A stretch of DNA of 64,000 nucleotides from Pseudomonadota bacterium (GTDB lineage Bacteria; Pseudomonadota; Alphaproteobacteria; Caulobacterales; Caulobacteraceae): contig CAUJHO010000013.1 in assembly GCA_963205025.1 (NCBI GenBank), positions 1-64,000 on the forward strand, written 5' to 3'. The position numbers were made by a program, and so were the translations under genes. A model generated the notes under the pieces. That model searched no databases, was not told where the DNA came from, and saw nothing but the letters and a program-made list of their open reading frames with translations. How positions within the stretch are numbered: the first letter of the stretch is position 1; every line of letters begins with the position of its first letter. Positions 9,255 through 19,150 of this stretch are shown here, in pieces.

Positions 9255-10448
9255 GTGAGCCGGACGTCCTTTATCTTCACCTCCGAGAGTGTCTCGGAAG
9301 GCCATCCCGACAAGGTCGCGGATCGCATTTCTGATACAATCGTCGATCTGTTCCTTGCCCGGGATCCTGAAGCGCGCGTCGCGTGTGAGACCCTGACGAC
9401 GACCAATCTGGTGGTCATTGCCGGTGAGATTCGCGGCAAGGGGATCATGGACACGGCGGGCAACTGGGCCCCCGGCGTCCAAGAGGAGATCGAGGCGGCC
9501 GTCCGTCAGGCCGTCAAGGACATCGGCTACGCCCAGTCCGGCTTCCATTGGGAAACCTTCCGGTTCGAGAACCATCTGCATCCGCAGTCGGCCGACATCG
9601 CCGTCGGCGTGGATTCCGCCGGCAACAAGGACGAGGGTGCCGGCGACCAGGGCATCATGTTCGGCTATGCGTCGAACGAAACCGAAGAGTTGATGCCGGC
9701 GACGCTGCAGTACAGTCAGAACATCCTGCGCCGGCTGGCCGCCCTGCGTCACGGCGGCGAGCGCCGCCTGGAACCGGACGCCAAGAGCCAGGTCAGCCTG
9801 TTCTACGAGAACGGCAAGCCCGTGCGCGCGACCTCCATCGTCGTTTCGACCCAGCACGCCGCCGGCCTGACCCAGGCCCAGGTGCGCGAGGTCGTCGAAC
9901 CGGTCGTGCGCGAGGTCCTGCCGGCCAGCTTCATCACCGACGAGACCGTCTGGCACATCAATCCGACCGGCATTTTCGAGATCGGCGGCCCCGATGGTGA
10001 CGCCGGCCTGACCGGGCGCAAGATCATCGTCGACACCTATGGCGGGGCCGCCCCGCACGGCGGCGGGGCCTTTTCGGGCAAGGATCCGACCAAGGTGGAT
10101 CGCTCGGCGGCCTATGCCGCCCGTTATCTGGCCAAGAATGTCGTCGCCGCCGGCCTGGCGGACCGCTGCACCATCCAGCTCAGCTATGCCATTGGCGTGG
10201 CCGAACCGCAGTCGGTCCACGTCGACCTGCACGGCACGGGCCGCATCGAGGCTGAAATTCTGGAGCGTGAACTACCGGCCATGATCGGCGGGGCCACGCC
10301 GCGCGCCATCCGCGAACACCTGGGCCTGAACCGCCCGATCTATGCGCGCACGACCGCCTATGGCCATTTCGGGCAGGCCCCGGACGCCGACGGCGGCTTC
10401 TCGTGGGAACGCACCGATCTGGTCGACCGGTTGAAGGCCCTGGCCTAG
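9255..10448 (+). CDS. metK: S-adenosylmethionine synthetase
   Basis: 397 residues with a GTG start preceded by AGGAG nine bases upstream. Family signatures include [20 protein letters not shown] at the N-terminus, the [12 protein letters not shown] hexapeptide region (~128-139) and the loop [19 protein letters not shown] (~270-290). MetK makes SAM from methionine and ATP. The start lies 32 bases after an operator-like palindrome shared with ahcY, so production and recycling of SAM are probably co-regulated. Codon use and GC match the neighbours. Confidence 0.98.
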   Translation: MSRTSFIFTSESVSEGHPDKVADRISDTIVDLFLARDPEARVACETLTTTNLVVIAGEIRGKGIMDTAGNWAPGVQEEIEAAVRQAVKDIGYAQSGFHWETFRFENHLHPQSADIAVGVDSAGNKDEGAGDQGIMFGYASNETEELMPATLQYSQNILRRLAALRHGGERRLEPDAKSQVSLFYENGKPVRATSIVVSTQHAAGLTQAQVREVVEPVVREVLPASFITDETVWHINPTGIFEIGGPDGDAGLTGRKIIVDTYGGAAPHGGGAFSGKDPTKVDRSAAYAARYLAKNVVAAGLADRCTIQLSYAIGVAEPQSVHVDLHGTGRIEAEILERELPAMIGGATPRAIREHLGLNRPIYARTTAYGHFGQAPDADGGFSWERTDLVDRLKALA

Positions 10449-10539
10449 GAATCAGGTTCTGGGTTCTCGGCTCCAGGTGCTAGGGACGGCGTCGATCTGC
10501 CCCCAAGAACCTAGTCCTTAGAACCTAGCCCCTTTTCCA

Positions 10540-11238
10540 ATGTCCTCCGCTCCTCCTACCTGGGGCCCGTTGCGGTCTTTCGGCCGCATCCGCTCCCGCA
10601 CCCTGAAACCGCGTCAGGCCGCGTTGTTCGACAGCCTGCTGCCACAAATTTCCCTGCCCGATCCGGCGGCGGGCCCGCTGGATCCGCAAGGCCTGATGCC
10701 GGGCGCACGCCAAGTCTGGCTGGAAATCGGCTTCGGCGGCGGCGAGCATCTGGCTGAACAGGCGGCCCGCCATCCTGATGCCCTGATGATCGGGTGCGAG
10801 CCGTTCCTGAATGGGGTCGGCTCGGCTCTCCGCCATGTCGACGAGCGCGGCCTGGCCAATGTCCGGCTGCACCCTGATGACGCGCGCGCCGTCATGGCGG
10901 CCCTGCCCGACGGATCACTGGATCGGGTGATGATCCTGTTCCCCGATCCCTGGCCCAAGGCCCGGCACAACAAGCGCCGCTTCATCCAGCCGGAAACCGC
11001 CGTCGAGATTGCGCGCCTGCTCAAGCCCGGCGGTCGCCTGCGCTTCGTCACCGACTGGAAGGCCTACGCCGACTGGGCGCTGGAAATCCTGAACACCACG
11101 CCCGGCCTGAACTGGGCCGCCGAGGTCGCCGACGACTGGCGACAGGCCCCGGCCGACCACGTCGTCACCCGCTATGAGGAAAAGCGGCTGGGCGACACCG
11201 CGCCGATCTTTCTGGAGTTCGCCAGGGCAACGGCCTAG
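10540..11238 (+). CDS. trmB: tRNA (guanine-N7-)-methyltransferase TrmB
   Basis: 232 residues. The SAM-binding motif I is WLEIGFGGGEHLAEQA, followed by IGCEPFLNGVGSALRHV and the TrmB-specific LFPDPWPKARHNKRRFIQP, with a C-terminal VTRYEEKRLGDTAPIFLEF. The enzyme makes m7G46 in tRNA variable loops. It follows metK in the order common in alphaproteobacteria. The 91-nt gap before it holds two copies of AGAACCTAG and inverted TTCT-type stretches, possibly a degraded small repeat. Confidence 0.96.
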   Translation: MSSAPPTWGPLRSFGRIRSRTLKPRQAALFDSLLPQISLPDPAAGPLDPQGLMPGARQVWLEIGFGGGEHLAEQAARHPDALMIGCEPFLNGVGSALRHVDERGLANVRLHPDDARAVMAALPDGSLDRVMILFPDPWPKARHNKRRFIQPETAVEIARLLKPGGRLRFVTDWKAYADWALEILNTTPGLNWAAEVADDWRQAPADHVVTRYEEKRLGDTAPIFLEFARATA

Positions 11239-11268
11239 TCAGGGCTCTGAGTGATGGGAGCCAGACCG

Positions 11269-11772
11269 ATGGAACTTTCCCTCTATTCCGCCTCGGCCCC
11301 GATGTTCATTCGCGGCCTGGGTGTGTTGTCCGGCCTGCTCGACAAGGCCGAGGCCTCGGCCCTGTCCGAAGCCGAGCTGTTCGAGGCCCGGCTGGCCGAG
11401 GACATGCGGCCTTTCCCGGACCAGATCCGCATGGCCGCCTTCGGCGCGCGCAGCTGTATGGCCCGGCTGGCCGGGATCGAATGGCCCCGCACCGACGATT
11501 CCGAAGCGACACTGGCAGACCTGAAAGCCACCATCGCGCTGACCCGCAGCTTTATCTCCCAGATGCCGCCGGACGCCCTGGATGGGGCCGAGACGCGCCC
11601 GATCACCCTGAAGCTGCCGTCGATGGAGCTGAATTTCGTCGGCGAAGGCTATCTGACCAGCTTTGCCCTGCCGAACTTCTATTTCCACCTGTCGATGGCC
11701 TACGCCATCCTGAGAAGCCGAGGCGTCGACCTCGGTAAGCGGGACTTCCTGGGCAATATCGCGCTGGTCTAG
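11269..11772 (+). CDS. DUF1993 family protein
   Basis: 167 residues from the ATG at 11269 (MELSLYSASAPMFIRGL), which has GGGAG eight bases upstream; the ORF track starts six codons earlier at a GTG. The protein is mostly alpha-helical, with FPDQIRMAAFGARSCMARLAGIEWP in the middle and NFYFHLSMAYAILRSRGVDLGKRDFLG at the C-terminus, the hallmark of DUF1993. These proteins belong to the DinB-like four-helix fold and have no established reaction. It follows trmB by 30 bases and may be cotranscribed with it. Confidence 0.85.
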   Translation: MELSLYSASAPMFIRGLGVLSGLLDKAEASALSEAELFEARLAEDMRPFPDQIRMAAFGARSCMARLAGIEWPRTDDSEATLADLKATIALTRSFISQMPPDALDGAETRPITLKLPSMELNFVGEGYLTSFALPNFYFHLSMAYAILRSRGVDLGKRDFLGNIALV

Positions 11773-11791
11773 CCGAAGGACGCATTGGGGG

Positions 11792-11820
11792 CTGACAAAG
11801 CCCCACCACGCCGCTATATG
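11792..11820 (+). promoter_or_regulatory. predicted rimP-nusA operon promoter
   Basis: CTGACA (11792-11797) and TATATG (11815-11820) are separated by exactly 17 bases, a good sigma-70 type match. The predicted start would be near 11827, giving a leader of ~90 bases before the rimP start that contains a terminator-like hairpin. The -35 lies within the stem GGGGCT-gacaa-AGCCCC (about 11787-11803). Confidence 0.6.
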
Positions 11821-11865
11821 CACGGCCACATCGTTATCGGCAGGCGTCGGACGACGCTTCTGAGA

Positions 11866-11899
11866 GCGGCGGTCCCGATCCCGGGCCGGCCGCTTTTTT
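11866..11899 (+). terminator. intrinsic terminator / attenuator in the rimP leader
   Basis: GCGGC-GG-CCCG (11866-11877) pairs with CGGG-CC-GCCGC (11882-11893) with a single-base bulge on each side, and is followed immediately by TTTTTTG. It lies between the predicted promoter and the rimP start at 11915, so it can only act on the rimP-nusA transcript as an attenuator or as a terminator of upstream readthrough. A small GCGTC/GACGC hairpin precedes it. The downstream TTTTTTGTTGGA is repeated after the infB hairpin. Confidence 0.75.
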
Positions 11900-11914
11900 G
11901 TTGGACCAGGGACC

Positions 11915-12448
11915 TTGAAGGCCAGAACCGGCGAGGATCGCAGACTGCTCGAGATGCTCGAGCCCGTGGCCGAGGGCCTGGGCCTCGAGATCGTGCGCCT
12001 GCGCCTGATGGGGGGAACCCAGCGTCGCCGCCTTCAGATCATGGCCGAGCGCCCGTCCGACCACGAGATCGACGTCGAACAGTGCGCCGCCCTGTCGCGC
12101 GCGGTCTCGGAGGTGCTGGACGCCACCGACCCCATCGCCGGCGAATATATGCTGGAGGTGTCGTCTCCCGGCATCGACCGGCCTCTGACACGGCTGGAAG
12201 ACTTCCAGACCTTCGCCGGGCTGGAAGCCCGCATCGAGACCGACCGCCTGGTCGAGGGCCGCAAACGCTTCAAGGGCCGGCTGGCCGGGATCGAGGACCA
12301 GGACATCCTGATCGACCTGGACGGCGAGGACGAGACTGCCCTGATTCCATTCGCCTGGCTGGCCGAGGGCAAGCTGGTGCTGAACGACGAACTTATGAAA
12401 CTCGGGGCCGCCAAGCGCCCCGCCCAAGACCTGACCGAAGAGGACTGA
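11915..12448 (+). CDS. rimP: ribosome maturation factor RimP
   Basis: 177 residues with a TTG start (TTGAAGGCCAGAACC); no better ATG or GTG precedes the conserved [21 protein letters not shown]. The RimP domains are clear: the N-terminal alpha/beta part with [32 protein letters not shown] and the C-terminal SH3-like part with [19 protein letters not shown]. RimP assists 30S assembly. It opens the rimP-nusA-ylxR-infB cluster, six bases before nusA. The 177-residue length includes a short acidic tail ([13 protein letters not shown]). Confidence 0.94.
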   Translation: MKARTGEDRRLLEMLEPVAEGLGLEIVRLRLMGGTQRRRLQIMAERPSDHEIDVEQCAALSRAVSEVLDATDPIAGEYMLEVSSPGIDRPLTRLEDFQTFAGLEARIETDRLVEGRKRFKGRLAGIEDQDILIDLDGEDETALIPFAWLAEGKLVLNDELMKLGAAKRPAQDLTEED

Positions 12449-12453
12449 CGGCC

Positions 12454-14196
12454 ATGAGCCTGACCGGTGTTTCCGCAAACCGCCTCGAACTGCTCCAGAT
12501 CGCCGACGCGGTCGCGCGCGAGAAGTCGATCGAGAAAGAAATCGTCATCGAGGCCATCGAGGACGCCATCGTGAAGGGGGCCAAGGCCCGCTACGGCACC
12601 GATCACGATATCCGCGCCCGGATCGACACCAAGACCGGCGAACTGGCGCTGACGCGCCACGTCACGGTTGTCGCCGACGACTGGGAACCGGAAGTCGCCG
12701 AGGGCGAGCTGGAACCGGCCGAGTTCAATGACGACGCCATGGTCCGCCTGTCGGTCGCCAGGAAGACCGATGCCGAGGCCGAGGTCGGCAAGGAGTATGT
12801 CGAGGATCTGCCGCCGTTCGAATTCGGTCGCGTCCAGACCCAGATGGCCCGTCAGGTCGTTATGCATAAGGTCCGCGAGGCCGAGCGCGAGCGCCAGTAC
12901 GAAGAGTTCAAGGATCGCGTCACCGAAATCGTCAACGGCACGGTCAAGCGCGTCGAATACGGCAACGTCATCGTCGATCTGGGCCGGGGCGAAGGCGTCA
13001 TGCGCCGCGATCAGTCGATCCCGCGTGAACAGTTCAACATGGGCGACCGCATCCGCAGCTACATCTATGACGTCCGGCGCGAGACCAAGGGCCCGCAGAT
13101 CATGCTGAGCCGCGCCCATCCGGGCTTCATGGCCAAGCTGTTCGCCCAGGAAGTGCCCGAGGTCTATGACGGCGTGATCGAGATCCGGGCCGCCGCCCGC
13201 GATCCGGGCAGCCGTGCCAAGATGGCGGTCCTGTCCAACGACAGCTCGATCGATCCGGTCGGGGCCTGCGTCGGTATGCGCGGATCGCGCGTGCAGGCGG
13301 TCGTGGCCGAGCTGCAGGGCGAGAAGATCGACATCATTCCGTGGAATTCCGACGAAGCCGCCTTCATCGTCAACGCCCTGGCCCCGGCCGAAGTGTCCAA
13401 GGTGGTCATGGACGAGGACGAGGGCCGCGTTGAGGTCGTGGTACCCGACGAACAGCTCAGCCTGGCCATCGGCCGTCGCGGCCAGAATGTGCGTCTGGCC
13501 TCACAGTTGACCGGCTGGCAGATCGACATCATCACCGAGAGTCAGGATTCCGAGCGTCGCCAGAAAGAATTCACCGAACGCACGGCCCTGTTCCAGGAGG
13601 CGCTTGACGTCGATGAGGTCATTGCCCAGCTGCTGGTGACCGAAGGCTTCGCCACGGTCGAAGATGTGGCCTATGTCGAAGCCTATGAAATCTCCGAGAT
13701 CGAGGGCTTCGGGGAAGACACCGCCGCCGAGATCCAGGCCCGCGCCAATGACTTCCTGGAGCGCCAGGCCGCCGAGATGGATGCCAAGCGCAAGTCGCTG
13801 GGCGTCGAGGACGGCCTGCTCGAGGTTCCGGGTGTGACCTTGCAGATCGCCGTCTGGCTGGGTGAGGGCGGGGTCAAGACCGTCGAGGATCTGGCCGAGC
13901 TGGCGACCGACGAACTGCGTGGCGGCTTCGAGTTCAAGGACGGCGAGCGCGTGCGCGTGCCGGGCGTCCTGGAACAGGCCGCCCTGTCGACTGAAGACGC
14001 CGAGATGCTGATCCTGCAGGCGCGCGTCGCGGCCGGCTGGATCGACGCTTCGGACCTGCCGCAGCCCGAGCCGGAGTACGAAGAGGTCTATGCCGACGAT
14101 GACGGCTATGACGAGGCTGAGGCCGTCTTCGAGACCCAGGACGAAGCCGAGATCCCGGCTGAGGTCGAAGCCTCCGAGGAGGACGAAGAGGCTTAA
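12454..14196 (+). CDS. nusA: transcription termination/antitermination factor NusA
   Basis: 580 residues from the ATG at 12454 ([29 protein letters not shown]); the ORF track's 803-residue version reads through rimP in another frame. The N-terminal RNA-polymerase-binding domain (~1-130) is followed by S1 ([22 protein letters not shown]), KH1 ([27 protein letters not shown]) and KH2 ([23 protein letters not shown]), then two C-terminal helix-hairpin-helix repeats and a very acidic tail. NusA modulates pausing, termination and rRNA antitermination. The stop codon sits in the loop of a perfect hairpin. Confidence 0.97.
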   Translation: MSLTGVSANRLELLQIADAVAREKSIEKEIVIEAIEDAIVKGAKARYGTDHDIRARIDTKTGELALTRHVTVVADDWEPEVAEGELEPAEFNDDAMVRLSVARKTDAEAEVGKEYVEDLPPFEFGRVQTQMARQVVMHKVREAERERQYEEFKDRVTEIVNGTVKRVEYGNVIVDLGRGEGVMRRDQSIPREQFNMGDRIRSYIYDVRRETKGPQIMLSRAHPGFMAKLFAQEVPEVYDGVIEIRAAARDPGSRAKMAVLSNDSSIDPVGACVGMRGSRVQAVVAELQGEKIDIIPWNSDEAAFIVNALAPAEVSKVVMDEDEGRVEVVVPDEQLSLAIGRRGQNVRLASQLTGWQIDIITESQDSERRQKEFTERTALFQEALDVDEVIAQLLVTEGFATVEDVAYVEAYEISEIEGFGEDTAAEIQARANDFLERQAAEMDAKRKSLGVEDGLLEVPGVTLQIAVWLGEGGVKTVEDLAELATDELRGGFEFKDGERVRVPGVLEQAALSTEDAEMLILQARVAAGWIDASDLPQPEPEYEEVYADDDGYDEAEAVFETQDEAEIPAEVEASEEDEEA

Positions 14197-14206
14197 GGCC
14201 TCTTCG
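14184..14206 (+). other. perfect stem-loop spanning the nusA stop codon
   Basis: CGAAGAGGC pairs with GCCTCTTCG (9 bp, no mismatch) around the loop TTAAG, which holds the nusA TAA. No T-run follows, so it is unlikely to be an intrinsic terminator. It lies 11 bases before the TTG start of ylxR, which lacks a clear Shine-Dalgarno sequence, so a role in mRNA stability, processing or coupling is possible. Confidence 0.6.
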
Positions 14207-14217
14207 TTGCGCCCGTC

Positions 14218-14841
14218 TTGACCCGCAAGACGCCGGCAATCGAACGCGAGCGAAAGGATCTGGTCACGGGCCAGGTCATGGACGAAGCGTGCCTGATCCG
14301 GTTCGTACCCGGCCCCGACGGAGAGGTCGTTCCCGACCTAGGTCGCAAGCTGCCGGGGCGGGGCCTGTGGGTCGAGGCCAGCCGGCAAGCAGTTGATACG
14401 GCTTCGAAAAAGGGGCTGTTCGCGCGCGCTGCCAAGGCCACCGTCAAGGCTCCGGCCGATCTGTCGGACCGGATCGAAATCTTGCTCATGCGGCGGTGTC
14501 TGGATCAGCTCGGCTTGGCGCGACGCGAGGGCGTTCTTATCTCTGGGTTTGAGAAATGCCATCAGGCGCTGAAGGCCGGGCGCGCCGCCTGGTTGATCGA
14601 GGCGTCGGATGGCTCCGAAGACGGCCGCACCAAACTTCTGGGGGCCGTCGAGAAATCTGAATCCGGGGTTCAGGTCTGCGGCGTCTTCTCAAGTTCAGAT
14701 TTGGGTTTGGCCTTGGGCCTTGAAAATGCGATACACCATGTCCTTCCTGTGGGACGGCGGGCTGAACGGTGGGCCTTCGAGGTTCGGCGTCTAGCGGGAT
14801 TTCGTCCTCTCCTTCCTTCGGAGTGGCGTGGACGGGACTAG
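14218..14841 (+). CDS. ylxR: YlxR/DUF448 - L7Ae-like fusion RNA-binding protein
   Basis: 207 residues with a TTG start (TTGACCCGCAAGACG); the next ATG would remove part of the conserved N-terminus. Residues ~1-90 are a DUF448/YlxR domain (ERKDLVTGQVMDEACLIRFVPGPDGEVVPDLGRKLPGRGLWVEASR). Residues ~95-190 look like an L7Ae/ribosomal-L30e-type domain (LDQLGLARREGVLISGFEKCHQALKAGRAAWLIEASDGSEDG). The cysteines of the usual YlxR RTCVGCR-like start are absent. The nusA-infB location is universal for ylxR, and the fused form is common in alphaproteobacteria. Its role is probably RNA binding in translation. Confidence 0.9.
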   Translation: MTRKTPAIERERKDLVTGQVMDEACLIRFVPGPDGEVVPDLGRKLPGRGLWVEASRQAVDTASKKGLFARAAKATVKAPADLSDRIEILLMRRCLDQLGLARREGVLISGFEKCHQALKAGRAAWLIEASDGSEDGRTKLLGAVEKSESGVQVCGVFSSSDLGLALGLENAIHHVLPVGRRAERWAFEVRRLAGFRPLLPSEWRGRD

Positions 14842-14845
14842 AGGC

Positions 14846-14879
14846 GGGCGGGACAGGAACGTCCCGGCCCGATTTTTTT
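14846..14879 (+). terminator. terminator-like hairpin between ylxR and infB
   Basis: GGGCGGGAC (14846-14854) pairs with GTCCC-G-GCCC (14861-14870, one bulged G) around the loop AGGAAC, followed by GATTTTTTTG. Like the rimP-leader hairpin, it is followed by a T-run and GTTGGA, and lies 44 bases upstream of a start codon. It could reduce infB expression relative to nusA or mark the 5' end of a separate infB unit. Confidence 0.75.
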
Positions 14880-14922
14880 GTTGGAAAGTGGCCCACGCGA
14901 TCGGGCCGAACGAAGCGACCGA

Positions 14923-17862
14923 ATGAGCGATACGAACGACGACAAGCCCAAGACTGATGCAGCCAAGCCCAGCGCCACGGGTCCGCGTGCGCCGCTGAGC
15001 CTGCGTCCGCGCCAGGAGGGCTCTGTGTCCAGCGGCGTAGTCCGCCAGAGCTTCAGCCACGGTCGCTCCAAGACCGTCGAGGTCGAGGTCAAACGCCGCG
15101 CCGGACCCGGGCAGCGTCCGCGTCCCCAGCCGCAGGGCTTTGACGTCGCGCGCCCACGACCGACGACGGCCCCGGCTCCGGCCAAGCCCACGGCCGAACG
15201 CGCCCCGGCCGCCGATACCGGCGGCCTGTCGCGCGATGAACAGGCCGCGCGCCAACGCGCCATCGAGGCGGCCCAGGCCGCCCATCAGGATCGCGCCCGC
15301 CAGGAAGCTGAACGGGCCGCCCGCGCCAAGGCAGTCGCCGCTGAGGCGGCCGCCGCGGCCGCACCCGTTGCTCCGGTCGCAAAAGCCGAGCCGGCCAGGG
15401 TCGAAGCGCCCGCCAAGACCGAGCCCAAGCCGGTCGAGCCTACCCCGGCACCCGAGGCGGCTCCCGCTCCTGTGGTCGCCCAGGCCCCGGCCGAGCCGGC
15501 AGCCCGCCCCGAACGTCGCCCGACCTCCAATTTCGGCCAACGCGCGCCGCGCGAGAAATCGCCGAACTTCGGCCAACGCGCCCCGCGCCCCGATCGAGGT
15601 GGAGACCGCGAACGCCCCAGCCACGCCATGCGGACCGAGGGCGGCAATCTGGCCGGCCGGTCGTCCGGTGAACGGCCCGAGGGTCGTCCGCGTCAGGGCG
15701 CCGGTGGCGAAACCGTCCGCTATTCGGCCCTGGCTCCGCGTCCGGCTCCGAGGTCGCGTGACGGCGGCGGTTTCCGCAGCACGCCCGAAAACGCCCCGGC
15801 AACGCCCGAGGTCGCGCGCCCGTCACGCGGCGTCGGGGCTCGCGCCGGTGGTGATCGTCGTCCGGCCGGTGACGATGATCGCAATAATGTCCGCCGCCGC
15901 CCGACCGGCGGTGACGACCGCGCCGTCAGCCGCCAGAAGGGGGCTCCCCAACGTCGCGAAGGGCGCCTGACGATCCAGGCCCTGGCCGGCGGTGACGAGG
16001 ATGCCGCCGAACGGATGCGCTCGCTGGCGTCGGTCCGCCGCGCCCGTGAACGCGAGAAGGAAAAGCGCCGGGGCGGCCAGACCGAGGCCCCCAAGGTCGT
16101 GCGCGACGTCGTCATCCCCGACGTCATCACTGTTCAGGAACTGTCCAACCGCATGGCGACGCGCGGCGTGGACATCATCAAGTTCCTGATGCGCGAAGGC
16201 ATGATGCTGAAGATCAATGATGTGATCGATTCCGACACGGCCGAGCTGGTCGCCCAGGAATTCGGCCACAAGGTCACGCGCGTTTCGGAAGACGACATCG
16301 AAGAGGGCTTCATCGACGAAACCGTCGATGCCGACGACACCCTGCTGCCGCGACCGCCGGTCGTGACCATCATGGGCCATGTCGACCACGGCAAGACCTC
16401 GCTGCTGGACGCGCTGCGGACCACCGATGTGGCCGCCGGCGAGGCCGGTGGCATCACCCAGCATATCGGGGCCTATCAGGTCCGTCTGAAGGATGGCCAG
16501 CGGGTCACCTTCCTCGACACTCCGGGTCACGCCGCCTTCTCGGCCATGCGCGCGCGCGGTGCCGACATCACCGACATCGTGGTTCTGGTGGTCGCGGCCG
16601 ATGACGGCGTCATGCCCCAGACCATCGAGGCCATTCAGCACGCCAAGGCCGCCAACGTGCCGCTGATCGTGGCGGTCAACAAGGTCGACAAACCCGGAGC
16701 CGACTCGCCCCGCGTGGTCAATGAACTGCTCCAGCACGAAATCGTGGCTGAAAGCCTGGGCGGGGAAACGCAGATCATCGAGGTTTCGGCCAAGACCCGT
16801 CAGGGTCTGGACAATCTGATCGACGCCATTCTGCTCCAGGCCGAAATGCTCGACCTGCGGGCCAATCCTGATCGGAGTGCCGACGGTGTGGTCATCGAGG
16901 CCAAGCTGGACAAGGGCCGCGGCCCGGTCGCGACGGTCCTGGTCAAGCGCGGAACGCTCAAGCGCGGCGATGTCGTCGTGGCCGGGTCGTCCTGGGGCCG
17001 GGTTCGCGCCCTGCTGGATGAACGCAACGCCCAGCTGACCGAGGCCGGACCGGCCACGCCGGTGGAGATCCTCGGCCTGGACGAGGCGCCGTCTCCGGGC
17101 GACGCCTTCGCCGCCGTTGAGAACGAGGCGCGCGCCCGCGAGCTGACCGACCACCGCGAACGCAAGCGTCGCGATCTGGCGGTTTCGCCGGTGGCGGCGG
17201 TGTCGCTGTCGGACATGATGTCCAAGCTCCAGACCAACAAGCTGAAGGAGCTGCCGCTGATCCTGAAGTCGGACGTCCAGGGATCGGGCGAGGCCATCAT
17301 CGGGTCGCTCGACAAGATGGCGACCGACGAGGTGCGCGCCCGCGTCATCCTGTCGGGCGTCGGCGGCATTACCGAAAGCGACGTCACCCTGGCCAAGGGA
17401 GCAGGGGCTCCGATCATCGGCTTCAACGTCCGCGCCTCGAAACAGGCGCGTGAACTGGCCGAGCGTGAAGGCGTCGAAATCCGGTACTATTCGGTGATCT
17501 ACGACCTGCTGGACGACCTCAAGGGCGTGCTCTCGGGCCTGCTCTCGCCGATCCAGCGCGAGACCTTCCTGGGCAATGCCGAGGTCCTGCAGGTGTTCGA
17601 CATCTCCAAGGTCGGCCGGATCGCCGGCTGCCGCGTCACCGAAGGCGTGGTCCGGCGCGGATCCCGCGTGCGGATCGTGCGCGACGACGTCGTGGTGCTG
17701 GAACTGGGCACGCTACAGACACTCAAGCGCTTCAAGGACGATGTGGCCGAGGTCACCAACGGCTATGAATGCGGGATGCACTTCCAGGGCTTCCAGGACA
17801 TCAAGGTCGGCGACCTCATCGAGTGCTTCAATCTTGAGGAAGTGGCGCGGACCCTCGATTAG
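14923..17862 (+). CDS. infB: translation initiation factor IF-2
   Basis: 979 residues from the ATG at 14923 ([16 protein letters not shown]). The first ~350 residues are a low-complexity Ala/Pro/Arg/Glu region with a duplicated [19 protein letters not shown] stretch. An IF2_N domain follows ([38 protein letters not shown]), then the GTPase with G1 GHVDHGKT (~485-492), G3 [17 protein letters not shown]4 NKVDKPGA and G5 SAKTRQG, and domains II-IV ending [16 protein letters not shown]-2 delivers initiator tRNA to the 30S subunit. The long N-terminal extension is usual for alphaproteobacteria, though its sequence is not conserved. Confidence 0.98.
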   Translation: MSDTNDDKPKTDAAKPSATGPRAPLSLRPRQEGSVSSGVVRQSFSHGRSKTVEVEVKRRAGPGQRPRPQPQGFDVARPRPTTAPAPAKPTAERAPAADTGGLSRDEQAARQRAIEAAQAAHQDRARQEAERAARAKAVAAEAAAAAAPVAPVAKAEPARVEAPAKTEPKPVEPTPAPEAAPAPVVAQAPAEPAARPERRPTSNFGQRAPREKSPNFGQRAPRPDRGGDRERPSHAMRTEGGNLAGRSSGERPEGRPRQGAGGETVRYSALAPRPAPRSRDGGGFRSTPENAPATPEVARPSRGVGARAGGDRRPAGDDDRNNVRRRPTGGDDRAVSRQKGAPQRREGRLTIQALAGGDEDAAERMRSLASVRRAREREKEKRRGGQTEAPKVVRDVVIPDVITVQELSNRMATRGVDIIKFLMREGMMLKINDVIDSDTAELVAQEFGHKVTRVSEDDIEEGFIDETVDADDTLLPRPPVVTIMGHVDHGKTSLLDALRTTDVAAGEAGGITQHIGAYQVRLKDGQRVTFLDTPGHAAFSAMRARGADITDIVVLVVAADDGVMPQTIEAIQHAKAANVPLIVAVNKVDKPGADSPRVVNELLQHEIVAESLGGETQIIEVSAKTRQGLDNLIDAILLQAEMLDLRANPDRSADGVVIEAKLDKGRGPVATVLVKRGTLKRGDVVVAGSSWGRVRALLDERNAQLTEAGPATPVEILGLDEAPSPGDAFAAVENEARARELTDHRERKRRDLAVSPVAAVSLSDMMSKLQTNKLKELPLILKSDVQGSGEAIIGSLDKMATDEVRARVILSGVGGITESDVTLAKGAGAPIIGFNVRASKQARELAEREGVEIRYYSVIYDLLDDLKGVLSGLLSPIQRETFLGNAEVLQVFDISKVGRIAGCRVTEGVVRRGSRVRIVRDDVVVLELGTLQTLKRFKDDVAEVTNGYECGMHFQGFQDIKVGDLIECFNLEEVARTLD

Positions 17863-17905
17863 GCCTGCCCCACTATCGCCGCGCGGCCGCGGCAAAGGAG
17901 CGATG

Positions 17906-18421
17906 ATGCGTCGTCTTCTACTTGCAAGCTTGCCGTTGATCGCCCTGGCGGGCCCGGCTCAGGCCGAGGATCGCTTCTTTGCCTATGATCCGGCCAATGA
18001 TGCGGCTCGCCTGATGACCCGGGGCATTACGCTGCGGGCCGAGCGCAGTCTGTTCGGATCTGTTCGGGCCGAGCGCCTGTTCTCGACCGTCGGCGCAGGT
18101 TCGGCTGGCCTCGATCCCGACAGTCTGCCGGGGGGAACCCGGGGCGTGCTGCCGGACGGAGCCGATGAATCCAACGTCTATCGGATCGACGCCGAAGGGA
18201 CTGGCGCGGCCCTGGCCCGAGTTCTGTGCCCGGGGGCCACGACCGTCTGGCTGATCATGGGACGCATCCGCCCCGTCCGCGACCTGACCGTTCATGCGGT
18301 CGGCCAGGGGGCAGCCGGACAGGTCCTTCTGTGCCAGACCATGGAGTACCGCTATCGCGGAGAATGGGCCGTTCCGTCCGACGGACGCCCGATCCAGCCG
18401 GGCCCGCCCCCAGGCCTGTGA
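17906..18421 (+). CDS. hypothetical exported protein
   Basis: 171 residues from the second of two adjacent ATGs (17903 and 17906); AAAGGAG ends at 17900, so 17906 has the better spacing. A clear signal peptide (RRLLLASLPLIALAGPAQAED) is followed by a ~150-residue domain with FAYDPANDAARLMTRGITLRAERSLFGSVRAERLFST and ARVLCPGATTVWLIMGRIRPVRDLTVHAVGQ. I do not recognise the family. It lies 43 bases after infB, and its TGA overlaps the GTG of the next gene, so these two are probably translationally coupled. Confidence 0.75.
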   Translation: MRRLLLASLPLIALAGPAQAEDRFFAYDPANDAARLMTRGITLRAERSLFGSVRAERLFSTVGAGSAGLDPDSLPGGTRGVLPDGADESNVYRIDAEGTGAALARVLCPGATTVWLIMGRIRPVRDLTVHAVGQGAAGQVLLCQTMEYRYRGEWAVPSDGRPIQPGPPPGL

Positions 18422-19134
18422 TCGAGGGCCGATACTTCGCTGACCTGGGGCTGGTGCGCCTGGCGCTCGTCACCCTGGTCGCGGTGACCATCGGCGTGGG
18501 CGGACGCTGGACCGAGGCGGGCGATCCGCGCCTGGCCGCAACCGGGCGAGACGACGACGTCACGATCTGGGTTGCCGACAACGGCTTTCACACCGACCTT
18601 ATTCTACCGCGCGCTTACCTGAGCGAAGGCGGTGGGCCGCTCGGCCAGGCCGTCGACAGTCTCGATCCTGGGTCCTGGGTCGCGGTGGGCTGGGGCGATG
18701 CCCGCTTCTATCCCGATCCCCGTCCGGTCAGTGAGCGTCTTCTCGACGGCCTGCGGGCCTTCCTGTGGCCAGGCAACCCATCCGTGGTCCTGCTGGATCC
18801 CACCACGCGTCCACCTGAGGCGATCTATCGTCCCGGGTCACTCCACCAGGCCCGGCTGTCGAGAGCCGGGTTCCTGGCCCTGCGCCGGCGTCTATCCAGC
18901 TCGCTGGCGGTCCAGAACCATGCGCCGCTTCGCGGGCCGGCCTCGCGGGTCGGCAACGGCCAGTTCTTCCTGAGCGTTGAGTCCTTCTGGATCGGCCACC
19001 TGTGCAACCACTGGTCCGCAGAGCTCCTTCATGCCGGCGGCTTGCCCGTACGCCCGGGGCGAACAATTTTCTCTGCCGAAATCGTCCGGATGGCGCATAG
19101 TACAGATGCGACGCCCGGGATACGGGACCGATAG
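18418..19134 (+). CDS. DUF2459 / TIGR02117-like conserved protein
   Basis: 238 residues from a GTG that overlaps the stop of the preceding gene (GTGA). One N-terminal hydrophobic segment (LGLVRLALVTLVAVTIGVGG) could be a membrane anchor or uncleaved signal. The body has the DUF2459 pattern: VWVADNGFHTDLILP-type start, VAVGWGDARFYPDP, WPGNPSVVLLDP and CNHWSAELLHAGGLPVRPGRTIFSAEIV at the C-terminus. TIGR02117 proteins were first noted near urease genes, which are not present here. No biochemical role is established. Confidence 0.8.
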   Translation: MIEGRYFADLGLVRLALVTLVAVTIGVGGRWTEAGDPRLAATGRDDDVTIWVADNGFHTDLILPRAYLSEGGGPLGQAVDSLDPGSWVAVGWGDARFYPDPRPVSERLLDGLRAFLWPGNPSVVLLDPTTRPPEAIYRPGSLHQARLSRAGFLALRRRLSSSLAVQNHAPLRGPASRVGNGQFFLSVESFWIGHLCNHWSAELLHAGGLPVRPGRTIFSAEIVRMAHSTDATPGIRDR

Positions 19135-19150
19135 TTTGAGAAGACGGGAC

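Noticed and set aside
10449-10539. Mobile repeat or terminator between metK and trmB
   Set aside because: Two AGAACCTAG copies and inverted TTCT stretches are visible, but the stems are imperfect and lack a T-run, so I do not call a feature.
15823-17154. 443-aa antisense ORF within infB
   Set aside because: Shadow of the conserved IF-2 GTPase region; no start signal and no recognisable protein.
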